DNA of 64,000 nt from Ruminococcus flavefaciens MA2007 (GTDB lineage: Bacteria; Bacillota; Clostridia; Oscillospirales; Ruminococcaceae). Position 1 is the first letter of the stretch. Each line of letters opens with the position of its first letter. The translations under genes and the position numbers were made by a program. A model generated the notes under the pieces. That model made no database searches and was not told the DNA's origin. It saw nothing but the letters and a program-made list of their open reading frames with translations. The DNA is taken from contig NZ_KK211354.1 in NCBI RefSeq assembly GCF_000621845.1, forward strand, positions 1 to 64,000. Reading direction: 5' to 3'. This document shows positions 16,168 to 24,678 of this stretch, in pieces.

Positions 16168-18744
16168 ATGAAGAAAAATTCTATCAAGCGCTGTGCAGCT
16201 GTTCTTGCAGCCTGCACCCTAATGGCAGCATCAGCACCTGCTGTCAGCGCACCTGTAATGGCTGCGAAGAATCTTATCAGCAACTCCACATTCGAGTCGG
16301 GCGTTTCAGGCTGGGGAACCTACAAGGAGAGCGGCGGAAAGTGCTCTCTCGGCACAAAGGACGGACAGCTTGCCCTTACAGTATCAAATGTGGGCGAGGT
16401 AAACTATGCTGTACAGGTGTTCTATGACATCGTACCCCTGTACAAGAACGGCGTTTACCGTCTGAAGTACGATATCTCAAGCTCTGTTGACCGCTATGTA
16501 GAGGGAATGATCCAGATGAACGGCGGCGACTACAGAGCCTACACATGGAAGGGACTTCAGCTCACCTCCAAGCCCCAGACCATTGATTACGAGTTCACCA
16601 TGGAAGACGAAACAGATATCATGGCTAAGCTGGTATTCAACTGCGGTATCCAGAAGAAGCACGAGGGCGAGCTCCCCGAGCATACTATCTACATCGACAA
16701 CGTATCATTGGAGCTTGTTGACGACAGTCAGGTTGACTACGCTTCAAGCCGTCCCTATGCTCCGTCAATCAATCTCAATCAGGTAGGCTACAGACCTGAC
16801 AGCCGCAAGGTCGCAGTATTCCGCGACGTTACTAACCAGACCGAATTCAAGGTAGTTAACGCCGACACAAAGCAGGCTGTTTTCACAGGCAAGCTCGAAA
16901 ACAAGACTGCAAACTCCAGCGCAGACGAGACAAACTGGACAGGCGATTTCAGCTCCGTAAAGGAAGCAGGCAAGTACTACATCACCTGCGAGGGACTTGA
17001 TAATTCATACACATTCGAGATAGGCGACAAGGTCTACTCAAATCTTATAGACGACAGCGTAAGAATGCTCTATTTACAGCGCTGCGGCGTCAAGGTAGAG
17101 GACAAGGACTTCGGTCACGAGCCCTGCCACACCTCAATGGCTACAGTTTACGGCACAAGCAATAAGATAGACGTAAGCGGCGGCTGGCACGACGCAGGCG
17201 ACTACGGCAGATATGTAGTTCCTGCTGCAAAGGCTGTTGCAGACCTTATCTACGCATATGACACAGCTCCCGAGCTCTACGGCGACAACATCGGTATCCC
17301 CGAGAGCGGAAACGGAACTCCCGATATCCTTGACGAGGCTCGTTTCGAGCTTGAGTGGATGATGAAGATGCAGGCTCCAGACGGCGGCGCATACCACAAG
17401 GTATCCTGCAAGACCTTCCCGGGATATGTAGCTCCTACAAAGGAGACAGGCGAGTTATTCGTAACTCCCGTAAGCTCAACAGCTACAGCTGATTTCTGTG
17501 CTTCAATGGCACTTGCAGCCGAGTTCTATGAGAAGTTCGACAAGGACTTCGCAAAGAAGTGCATGGACGCTGCCGAGAAGTCATGGGCATGGCTCGAAAA
17601 GAACAAGGGCTATGTTCTCGTAAATCCCGAGGACATCGTTACAGGCGACTATGCTGACTTTACCAAGGACGATTCCGACGAGCGCTACTGGGCAGCTGCT
17701 CAGATGTACCGCGCTACAGGCAATGAGAAGTACCTCAGCGCTATGGGCACAGTAAAGACAGGTCTTGACTGGTCTGTTGTAGGTGACTACGGCAATATCG
17801 CTATCCTCACCATGAAGAACGCAGACAAGAGCTCCTCTGCATATCAGAAGGCTGCTGACGCTGTAACATCACAGGCTAAGTCACTTCTCAGCACATCTAA
17901 GTCCTCACCATACGGCGTGGCTATCACAAAGTACGACTGGGGCAGCAATATGACTATCGCTAACAAGGGCATTATCCTTGCACTTGCAAGTCAGCTCTCA
18001 GGCGAAAAGAGCTACACAGACGCTGCAAACGCACAGCTGGACTACCTCCTCGGTACAAACCCTGTTGCTACCTGCTTCTTCACAGGCTATGGCACAGTAT
18101 CTCCCGAGCATCCTCACCACCGTCCTTCAATGGCGGCAGGCAAGGCTATGAAGGGTATGCTGGTCGGCGGTGTTGACCAGAGCTTAGAGGACAGCGCTGC
18201 CAAGGCTTACTGTCAGGACCAGCCTAACGCAAAGCGTTACGTTGACAACTCCGAGAGCTATTCCACAAACGAGATCACTATCTACTGGAATTCACCTCTT
18301 ACATATCTGCTTTCTATCACAGACAAGACAGAGAGCACACAGCCCGATGTAACAACTACAACTACAACTACAACAACCTCCACGACCACAACTACTTCAA
18401 CAACCACAACAACAAGTACAACAACTACTTCTTCAACAACAACTACTTCTTCAACATTAACTACTTCCGAGACTACAACGACTTCAACAGTCAAGCCTGA
18501 TACAAAGGTAAATCTTGAGGGCGACGCAAACTGCGACGGCGCAGTTGATATGTCTGACGTAGTTCTCATCATGCAGGCTCTTGCGAACCCCAACAAGTTC
18601 GATATCAACGGCTCTGACGAGCACCACCTTACAGAGCAGGGCGCTGTAAACGCAGATGTAAGCGAAAGAGGCAACGGCATGACAACAGCAGACGCTCTTG
18701 AGATACAGAGATATCTGCTCCACATCATCAGCAAGCTTTCCTAA
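16168..18744 (+). CDS. Cellulosomal GH9 glycanase (CBM4 - Ig-like - GH9 - dockerin)
   Basis: An 858-residue secreted endoglucanase-type enzyme acting on cellulose or related beta-glucans. Order: signal peptide (1-33, ending AxA), CBM4-like module (about 34-185), Ig-like domain (about 195-285), GH9 catalytic domain (about 290-715), Thr/Ser linker (about 729-775), dockerin (about 783-852). In GH9 the paired Asp lie in WHDAGDYGRY (Asp342, Asp345), the His in HHRPS (650-654) and the acid Glu702 in NEITIYWN. The dockerin has GDANCDGAVDMSDVVLIMQ and a second loop NADVSERGNGMTTADALEIQ, of the ruminococcal kind. The ATG at 16168 is preferred over 16150 because GAGGG lies before it and a signal peptide follows directly. 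Monocistronic. Confidence 0.95.
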   Translation: MKKNSIKRCAAVLAACTLMAASAPAVSAPVMAAKNLISNSTFESGVSGWGTYKESGGKCSLGTKDGQLALTVSNVGEVNYAVQVFYDIVPLYKNGVYRLKYDISSSVDRYVEGMIQMNGGDYRAYTWKGLQLTSKPQTIDYEFTMEDETDIMAKLVFNCGIQKKHEGELPEHTIYIDNVSLELVDDSQVDYASSRPYAPSINLNQVGYRPDSRKVAVFRDVTNQTEFKVVNADTKQAVFTGKLENKTANSSADETNWTGDFSSVKEAGKYYITCEGLDNSYTFEIGDKVYSNLIDDSVRMLYLQRCGVKVEDKDFGHEPCHTSMATVYGTSNKIDVSGGWHDAGDYGRYVVPAAKAVADLIYAYDTAPELYGDNIGIPESGNGTPDILDEARFELEWMMKMQAPDGGAYHKVSCKTFPGYVAPTKETGELFVTPVSSTATADFCASMALAAEFYEKFDKDFAKKCMDAAEKSWAWLEKNKGYVLVNPEDIVTGDYADFTKDDSDERYWAAAQMYRATGNEKYLSAMGTVKTGLDWSVVGDYGNIAILTMKNADKSSSAYQKAADAVTSQAKSLLSTSKSSPYGVAITKYDWGSNMTIANKGIILALASQLSGEKSYTDAANAQLDYLLGTNPVATCFFTGYGTVSPEHPHHRPSMAAGKAMKGMLVGGVDQSLEDSAAKAYCQDQPNAKRYVDNSESYSTNEITIYWNSPLTYLLSITDKTESTQPDVTTTTTTTTTSTTTTTSTTTTTSTTTTSSTTTTSSTLTTSETTTTSTVKPDTKVNLEGDANCDGAVDMSDVVLIMQALANPNKFDINGSDEHHLTEQGAVNADVSERGNGMTTADALEIQRYLLHIISKLS

Positions 18745-18768
18745 TTTATCATAAAAGATCCCTTGAAG

Positions 18769-18798
18769 GACAGACAGCTCAATGGCTGTCTGTTTTTC
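18769..18798 (+). terminator. Terminator of the GH9 gene
   Basis: CAGACAGC pairs with GCTGTCTG, followed by TTTTT. Confidence 0.88.
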
Positions 18799-18806
18799 AT
18801 TTCAGT

Positions 18807-18869
18807 GACAAATGTCATTGAAAAAGTGATAAATGTCATCTTGAAATTAGCCGGAAAATGTCATATAAT
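18807..18869 (+). promoter_or_regulatory. Promoter with three AAATGTCAT boxes
   Basis: TTGAAA (18841-18846), 17-base spacer, TATAAT (18864-18869). AAATGTCAT occurs at 18810-18818, 18831-18839 and 18856-18864, about two helical turns apart. The first is within a perfect TGACA-AA-TGTCA palindrome. The third overlaps the -10. This looks like an operator array for the membrane protein/Lgt-like operon. Confidence 0.65.
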
Positions 18870-18903
18870 AGTATCAAGGAAAAAATTTAGGGGAGTGATA
18901 TGC

Positions 18904-19479
18904 ATGCTGGTACATTTTTTTGAGGTGAGAAACTGCACATTTGAAAGCTATAAAGGTGAACCCGTGCTCTTTGCGCCTTACGACATTGACGACGATACCC
19001 TTATGAAGCGCGGCTTCAGAAGAAGCAAGGAGGAACGCTGGTACCGTCCTGTAAATATGAAGGAGTACAGCTACATAGTGTATTGGGCGCAGTACGGAGA
19101 TGTAGATATAAACGACGCTGCTTCGCAGAATATCAACAATTTCAATATGCCCATGCCCTATGTTCAGCGTCAGCAGAATGACAATACCGCCAATATCCTG
19201 TGTTATGTCTCCGTGGGACTCATGGCGCTGGGATTCCCTATGTCCATTTTGGGAACGATACTTGTAGGCGGACTGTTCTTCATAGCCGCACTGGTGCTTA
19301 TGATAATCGTCAGGGTAAAATATCCCCAGAATCAGTTCGGCAAGGTACTCTGCATAGTTTATATAGTCCTTGCGGCGATAGCTATTATCCTTACCATAGC
19401 GGCGATGATAATAATTGCCATAGTCTGCAATCAGTTCATACAGGACTGCGAATCCTGCTGTCACAATATACCCGGCTGA
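18904..19479 (+). CDS. Two-helix membrane protein of unknown function
   Basis: A 191-residue protein with a soluble N-terminal half rich in Tyr and Asp (residues 1-100) and two hydrophobic segments (about 103-133 and 148-178), ending in a Cys-containing tail (CESCCHNIPG). No family is recognised. The ATG at 18904 has AGGGGAG 8 bases upstream; a GTG at 18895 is also in frame. The Lgt-like gene starts 19 bases after its stop with its own AAGGAG, so the two are an operon under the AAATGTCAT-box promoter. Confidence 0.8.
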   Translation: MLVHFFEVRNCTFESYKGEPVLFAPYDIDDDTLMKRGFRRSKEERWYRPVNMKEYSYIVYWAQYGDVDINDAASQNINNFNMPMPYVQRQQNDNTANILCYVSVGLMALGFPMSILGTILVGGLFFIAALVLMIIVRVKYPQNQFGKVLCIVYIVLAAIAIILTIAAMIIIAIVCNQFIQDCESCCHNIPG

Positions 19480-19498
19480 TATAAGGAGCTGAAAAGCC

Positions 19499-20227
19499 AT
19501 GACAATACACATTGATACGACCTATAAGCTGATACCGCCCTATGTGGTCATGATAGTTCTTGCCTGCGCTATTGGGATAGCAATGCAGTACATCATGAAC
19601 AGAAAGCGCGGCATAGACAAGAAAATAGCAGGCTTTGTGGCGCTTTTATCGCCGTTTATGAGCTTTTTCTTCGGATTTTTGCTGACTTATGTCTCATCGG
19701 GCGGAAAGTCCTTCGGCTTATCCTCTATCGGCGGACTTGTCGGTATGTACGGCAGTGTCCTGACGCTTGCACTTATAGTCGGCGACAAAGAGCAGTCAAG
19801 GGTAATGTTTGAAAACTGCACCCTTGCTCTTCCTCTGATGTACAGCGTGTCGAAGTTAGGCTGCCTCTTTGCAGGCTGCTGTCACGGCAGACCTTACAGC
19901 GGACCTTTTTCTATCGAGTACACAGGCAAGGTAACGGAAACAGGCAGAGTATTTCCCGTACAGCTTTCCGAAACAGTGGTGTTCTTCCTGATATTTGCGG
20001 CAGGTGTTATAATGTTCGCAAAGGGCAGCAGAGCGGTAGTCTATATGGTTTTCATAGCTTCTGCGGCAGCAAAGGGGCTTCTTGATTTCACAAGAGAGTC
20101 CCATATCGGCAAGGTAGTGTCGCTGAACCAGATACTTTGCTTTATAATGATGATAGTCTGCATAGTGTATCTCGTGATAAAAAGCAAAAAGTATGCATAT
20201 ACAGGCATAAGAAAAGCGGAGCGATAA
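19499..20227 (+). CDS. Prolipoprotein diacylglyceryl transferase-like membrane protein
   Basis: A 242-residue polytopic membrane protein. The central block KLGCLFAGCCHGRP, followed by FPVQLSE and a later FxRESH, matches the Lgt family, which moves diacylglycerol from phosphatidylglycerol to the lipobox Cys of prolipoproteins. It is divergent: the classic RxxNFxNxE stretch is not evident, so it may be a paralog with a changed role. At least five lipoproteins are encoded in this window, but no canonical lgt gene is. Second gene of the operon at 18904; the ribosome site is AAGGAG. Confidence 0.78.
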   Translation: MTIHIDTTYKLIPPYVVMIVLACAIGIAMQYIMNRKRGIDKKIAGFVALLSPFMSFFFGFLLTYVSSGGKSFGLSSIGGLVGMYGSVLTLALIVGDKEQSRVMFENCTLALPLMYSVSKLGCLFAGCCHGRPYSGPFSIEYTGKVTETGRVFPVQLSETVVFFLIFAAGVIMFAKGSRAVVYMVFIASAAAKGLLDFTRESHIGKVVSLNQILCFIMMIVCIVYLVIKSKKYAYTGIRKAER

Positions 20228-20240
20228 GCTCCGCTTTTTT
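20215..20240. terminator. Bidirectional terminator between the Lgt-like and EAL genes
   Basis: AGCGGAGC pairs with GCTCCGCT, followed by TTTTTT on the plus strand and by TTTTC on the minus strand. It lies between stops at 20227 and 20247 of converging genes. Confidence 0.9.
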
Positions 20241-20246
20241 CTATAT

Positions 20247-21938
20247 TCAAGCCTCTACATCGTAGTCGCCGCTTTTAAGCCGCTTTTCAAAGTCTGCAAG
20301 GGGCAGGGGCTTGTCGAACAGGAATCCCTGAGCATACAGACAGTTATTGTCCCTGAGTATCTTGACCTGATTCTGCGTTTCAACGCCCTCTGCGATACAT
20401 TCAAGACCGAGCTCCTTTGCCATAGCCACAACATACTTGAACATGACAGTTCTGCTGCTGGTGCTGTCGTCGCTGTCTACGGGCAGGAAGCACCTGTCAA
20501 CTTTAAGCACGTTCCACGGTATCTCGCGGAGAAGGTTAAGGGACGAATAGCCCATACCGAAGTCATCAACAGAAGTATAGATACCCTGCTGCTGAAGTCC
20601 GCTAACGACGCGCTTGAGGTCGCGAAACTCAACGTCTGTGGTAGTCTCGGTAAGCTCTATCTCGATGTATTCATGGGGAACATTGTGCTTGTCCACGATA
20701 TTCATTATGTGCTCCAATAAGTCAACGTCCATCATGTGCTTACGGGAGAGATTTACCGATATGCGGACCACATTGCCGCCCTCGTCAAGCCAGCGGCGGA
20801 TATCAGCGCATACGCTGTCCAGCATATAGAAGTCAAGCTGGCATATGTCCGTATTCTGCTCTAGAACAGGTATGAACTCCATAGGCGGAACTATCCTGCC
20901 GTCTCTTATCCAGCGGCAGAGAGCCTCTGCGCCTACAAGCTTTCCTGTTGTTATGTCTATTTTCGGCTGATAGAATACCTTGAACTCTTTGTTTTCCAGT
21001 GCCTTGGGGAACAGCTTCTGTATCTCCATACGCTTTTCTCTGCTGACTTCCATGGAGTTGTCGTAGAATACAATGTTGTCCTTGCCGCCCATTTTTGCAG
21101 CCTGCAATGCGGGAAGGATCCTGTCCATAACGTCGCCTGGAGCGTCAAAGGTAAAGTCCTGAGTCATGCGGAAAACGCCTGTATTTGCTGAGAGCATTAT
21201 ACGCTTGCCGCTGTTGGGCTCGTAGATAACAGGAGTTCCGTTGAGCATGCCGAGAACGTCATTGAGGAGGGAATCGTCGAAAACTCCCACGAAATTATCT
21301 CCGCCTACTCTGCAAAGGATACCCTTTTCGCCGATAATATCCTTTATCATATTGAAATAGTTGTGTATAGCGATATCTGCTGCGCCTCTGCCGATATCGC
21401 GGTTGATAAGGGTGAGGTGGCGCAGATTGAAATACACCGCAGTACAGCCTGCAAGAGCGTTTTCCTTTTTGAGTATTTCAAGATAGCGCAGGAACGAGCG
21501 GACATTCGGATAGCCCGTATCGTCGAAGAAAACGAATTTCTCGACTACGCCCTCGAGTCTGTGACGGCTTATAAAGCTGAGAACAGAGTTCATGGCGATA
21601 TTGAGCTTGTCCTTTTCTACATCGTCCATAGGCACCTCGTCGGGAGCCCTGTAGGCATTGCATTTTACCACAGCCATTGACTTTGTGACAACGCGCTTAC
21701 TCATGAACAGCTCGCCGTGCTTTCCGTTGTCATAGCCGACCTTTATTTCGCCCCTGCCTGCTTTTTCGTCAGCGACAGTGCGATAAAACTCAGAGGTAGC
21801 CTTTGTGAGCCTGAAAAAAACTGCAAGCTTTTCGACGTTTGCAAGTATTTCGGCCTCGTCGTAGGTGCTTCCCCGAGTCATAGAGCGTATAAGCTCTTCA
21901 AACAATTTATAGAATTCAAAAGTTCTCTCATTAGTCAT
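20247..21938 (-). CDS. Cyclic-di-GMP phosphodiesterase, degenerate GGDEF plus EAL
   Basis: A 563-residue cytosolic protein. After an N-terminal helical region, a GGDEF-like domain (about 155-300) has the loop GGDNF, so cyclase activity is doubtful; it may bind GTP as a regulator. The EAL domain (about 310-555) keeps its catalytic set: GAEALCRW, SVNLSRKHM, EIELTET, VDDFGMGYSS, LKVDRCF and IAEGVET. It should break c-di-GMP to pGpG. Monocistronic with its own promoter (21984-22012). It counterbalances the four GGDEF proteins nearby. Confidence 0.92.
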   Translation of the reverse strand: MTNERTFEFYKLFEELIRSMTRGSTYDEAEILANVEKLAVFFRLTKATSEFYRTVADEKAGRGEIKVGYDNGKHGELFMSKRVVTKSMAVVKCNAYRAPDEVPMDDVEKDKLNIAMNSVLSFISRHRLEGVVEKFVFFDDTGYPNVRSFLRYLEILKKENALAGCTAVYFNLRHLTLINRDIGRGAADIAIHNYFNMIKDIIGEKGILCRVGGDNFVGVFDDSLLNDVLGMLNGTPVIYEPNSGKRIMLSANTGVFRMTQDFTFDAPGDVMDRILPALQAAKMGGKDNIVFYDNSMEVSREKRMEIQKLFPKALENKEFKVFYQPKIDITTGKLVGAEALCRWIRDGRIVPPMEFIPVLEQNTDICQLDFYMLDSVCADIRRWLDEGGNVVRISVNLSRKHMMDVDLLEHIMNIVDKHNVPHEYIEIELTETTTDVEFRDLKRVVSGLQQQGIYTSVDDFGMGYSSLNLLREIPWNVLKVDRCFLPVDSDDSTSSRTVMFKYVVAMAKELGLECIAEGVETQNQVKILRDNNCLYAQGFLFDKPLPLADFEKRLKSGDYDVEA

Positions 21939-21983
21939 AACTATCTCTCCATTTACGATATGGATACCCCTATTATTAAATAC

Positions 21984-22012
21984 ATTATAACATATTTTTT
22001 TACATACTTCAA
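21984..22012 (-). promoter_or_regulatory. Promoter of the EAL gene
   Basis: On the minus strand, TTGAAG (22007-22012), 17-base spacer, TATAAT (21984-21989). Confidence 0.7.
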
Positions 22013-22113
22013 GAAGATTTTGAAGTTTTGCACAGAAAAGAATGAAAATTCTTTATATATTGAAGCATATATTTAACGAGAAGTGCGGTTTGAGGAAACT
22101 TAATATTTATACA

Positions 22114-22142
22114 TTGATTTCTGATGTGTTATATGATAAAAT
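22114..22142 (+). promoter_or_regulatory. Promoter of nudC
   Basis: TTGATT (22114-22119), 17-base spacer, TAAAAT (22137-22142), about 30 bases before the start codon. Confidence 0.6.
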
Positions 22143-22172
22143 ATTAAGATACAACAGGAAAAGAGGTACAAT

Positions 22173-23030
22173 ATGATACAGGATATCGGAGAAAACATAT
22201 TCAGAAACGAATTTGCCCTGCACAGAGCTCCAGCGGCTTCTGACCGCGTTATAGTCTACAGAGCAGGCGAAATGGCTTGTGCAGCTGAAAATAATACCAT
22301 TGCATTTCCGCAGGTCTGTGAGCTGTCCGAGAAATACGCAGACAAGCTCATATACCTGTTTGAAGTGGAGGGAGAGGGCTTCTTCCTGCTGCTTACAGGC
22401 GAGGAAACTGCCCCTGAGCTCCCCGAAAAGTACAGCTTTGGCAGTATAAGAAAGATACGCAGCACCGATCCTGTGCCGCAGAAGTATCTTTTCGCAGGCT
22501 TCACGGCTCATCACCTTGCCGAGTGGTATCTGAGCAGCCGATTCTGCGGACACTGCGGCGGTGAGAATGTTCGGGACGAAAACGAGAGAGCCATGCTGTG
22601 CCCGAAATGCGGCAAAAAGGTCTACCCGAGGATAGATCCTGCGGTGATAGTTGGCGTGGTCAGCGGTGATAAGCTCCTCATAACCCGCTACAGGACGGGA
22701 TTTGCCCACAATGCCCTTGTGGCAGGCTTTACGGAGATAGGTGAGTCCCTTGAAGCTACTGTTTCCCGTGAGGTAATGGAGGAGACAGGCATAAAGGTGA
22801 AGAGTATCCGCTATTACAAGTCTCAGCCGTGGGGCATAGCGGCAAATATCCTTGCAGGCTTTTTCTGCGAGGCAGAGGGCGAGAGCGCCATACATATGGA
22901 CGAAAACGAGCTGAAATACGCGGAATGGCTGGGCAGGGAAGAGATAGTTCTCCAGCCCTATGACCATAGTCTCACCAATGAGATGATGAAGCTTTTCAAG
23001 AATATCGGCAGGGGAGTGCTGGACAGATAA
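22173..23030 (+). CDS. nudC: NAD(H) pyrophosphatase / RNA decapping enzyme NudC-like
   Basis: A 285-residue Nudix hydrolase that splits NADH to NMNH and AMP, and in related proteins removes NAD caps from RNA. Residues about 124-150 form a zinc ribbon (CGHCGG...CPKCG). The Nudix box from Gly185 onward fits GX5EX7REVXEETG exactly, and SQPW after it is the NudC-specific mark, although the usual PFPxS that follows is replaced by GIAAN. The ribosome site is AAAAGAGG. Stands alone. Confidence 0.9.
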   Translation: MIQDIGENIFRNEFALHRAPAASDRVIVYRAGEMACAAENNTIAFPQVCELSEKYADKLIYLFEVEGEGFFLLLTGEETAPELPEKYSFGSIRKIRSTDPVPQKYLFAGFTAHHLAEWYLSSRFCGHCGGENVRDENERAMLCPKCGKKVYPRIDPAVIVGVVSGDKLLITRYRTGFAHNALVAGFTEIGESLEATVSREVMEETGIKVKSIRYYKSQPWGIAANILAGFFCEAEGESAIHMDENELKYAEWLGREEIVLQPYDHSLTNEMMKLFKNIGRGVLDR

Positions 23031-23058
23031 GATTCTACATTATTAACATATTATTCAC

Positions 23059-23087
23059 TGGACATTTGATAAAATATGTGATATAAT
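23059..23087 (+). promoter_or_regulatory. Promoter of GGDEF paralog 2
   Basis: TGGACA (23059-23064), 17-base spacer ending ATATGTGA, TATAAT (23082-23087). It is nearly the same as the promoter of paralog 3 at 24605-24633. Confidence 0.75.
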
Positions 23088-23132
23088 ATGAAATATAAGA
23101 GAAATACTATCCTCAGCATTGGAGGCGCTCAT

Positions 23133-24548
23133 ATGAATTATCAGGAAATAGTTGATGGTTTTGTACTTACTACCTGTATATTGTCCATTGAAAAGCTGCC
23201 CGACGGCGGCTACGGAAATATACGCATAGTTGCAGGAAACAAGCCTTATATAGACTCTATCGAAAACCCTGCAAACGGAGCTTCGGCTCATATGCTCAAC
23301 AATAAATTCATACCTGATTCACCCTATGAAAAATATATCCCAAAGGATCTTAATTTCGAGCAGGCGGTGTACAAGAGCGCTATTTTAAAGACTCCTATAC
23401 ACACCTATTTAAAGCCTGAGAGGTTCTTCTGCTGGCTGAATCAGTATATCCTGCCTATTGAGTCCGACGATCCCAATAAGGGCTACTGCTCATACTCCAT
23501 GCAGATAACCATGGAGGCAAATTCCGAGATGATGTCCAATGTTTCGGCTTCGGCTTCGTCGGCAGTTCTTGAGACCTGCATAAAGCTCCGCGGAAGCACG
23601 GATTTCAAAAAGACTCTCCATGAGATAATATGTGATATCTGCGAGCTTTGCGGCGCAAACAGGTGCAGTCTCCTGCAAACGGATTTCAAGGCTAAGAGCT
23701 GTTCATTGCTTGCCAAGGTGGTAATTGACAAATCAAAGGATACCGCTGTAGTTTCTGAGGAGACTAAGCCTGATTTCGAGCTTGTAAGCACATGGAACGA
23801 GACTATTGCAGGCAGCAATTGCCTGATACTGGAGAACGAAAAGGACATGGAGGTGCTCAGAGAGCGGAATCCGCGCTGGTATGACTCACTGAAGGCTGCC
23901 AATTTGCAGAGCCTTGTGCTGTTCCCGCTGAATTATAATAACGAGACGCTGGGCTATATATGGGCTGTGAACTTCAATACCGAGAACACTCTCCGTATCA
24001 AGGAGACTCTTTCCCTTACCACCTATTTCATAGCCTCTGAGCTGTCAAACTATCAGCTTCTTAACCGCCTTGAGGTAATGAGCTCCGTAGACCTGCTTAC
24101 GGGCATATATAACCGCAATGCCATGAATAACCGCATTGACCGCTATATTTCGGGAGCAGAGCCTACTCCTGAGAACTACGGCATAGTTTTTGCCGACCTT
24201 AACGGACTTAAACAGGTAAACGACAGCGGCGGACATATCGCAGGCGATAAGCTGCTTAAAAACGCAGCCGCAGTTCTGAGAGAGCTTTTCTACGACAGTG
24301 ACATATACCGCGCAGGCGGCGACGAATACATGATAATCGCCGTGAACGTTCCCGAGGAGGAGCTTGAAAAGCGCATGGAAAAGCTCCGCAAAGACTCTGA
24401 GGATACAAATAATATCAGCTTTGCCGTAGGCGGCTATTACGAGGCAAATGGCGGAGATATCCGCTATGCAATGCGAACTGCCGACGAGAGAATGTACGCC
24501 GACAAGGACAGATATTACAGGAAATTCCCCGAACGCAAGAGAAAATAA
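23133..24548 (+). CDS. Soluble diguanylate cyclase, GAF-like sensor plus GGDEF (paralog 2 of 3)
   Basis: A 471-residue paralog of the proteins at 14467 and 24679. It has the shared N-terminal block (CILSIEKL...YGNIRIVAGNK), a GAF-like middle with GSNCLILENEKDMEVL, and a GGDEF domain with GGDEY and FADLNGLKQVND. The ATG at 23133 follows GGAGG and aligns with the other paralogs; the reading frame is open upstream to 23088 but without a ribosome site. It should make c-di-GMP. Followed by a terminator and then by paralog 3, as in a tandem duplication. Confidence 0.88.
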   Translation: MNYQEIVDGFVLTTCILSIEKLPDGGYGNIRIVAGNKPYIDSIENPANGASAHMLNNKFIPDSPYEKYIPKDLNFEQAVYKSAILKTPIHTYLKPERFFCWLNQYILPIESDDPNKGYCSYSMQITMEANSEMMSNVSASASSAVLETCIKLRGSTDFKKTLHEIICDICELCGANRCSLLQTDFKAKSCSLLAKVVIDKSKDTAVVSEETKPDFELVSTWNETIAGSNCLILENEKDMEVLRERNPRWYDSLKAANLQSLVLFPLNYNNETLGYIWAVNFNTENTLRIKETLSLTTYFIASELSNYQLLNRLEVMSSVDLLTGIYNRNAMNNRIDRYISGAEPTPENYGIVFADLNGLKQVNDSGGHIAGDKLLKNAAAVLRELFYDSDIYRAGGDEYMIIAVNVPEEELEKRMEKLRKDSEDTNNISFAVGGYYEANGGDIRYAMRTADERMYADKDRYYRKFPERKRK

Positions 24549-24556
24549 TATACAAA

Positions 24557-24583
24557 AGAGCTCCGCACAGTCGGAGCTCTTGA
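24557..24583 (+). terminator. Terminator of GGDEF paralog 2
   Basis: AGAGCTCCG pairs with CGGAGCTCT; only a short T run follows, so it may be leaky. Confidence 0.65.
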
Positions 24584-24604
24584 CGTTATTCACATAAATT
24601 TAAC

Positions 24605-24633
24605 TGGACATATAAAAAAATATGTGATATAAT
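24605..24633 (+). promoter_or_regulatory. Promoter of GGDEF paralog 3
   Basis: TGGACA (24605-24610), 17-base spacer ending ATATGTGA, TATAAT (24628-24633). Confidence 0.75.
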
Positions 24634-24678
24634 ATTAATTGAAGATAAAACCGCCTTTTCAGGCTGAAAGGAGAAATT

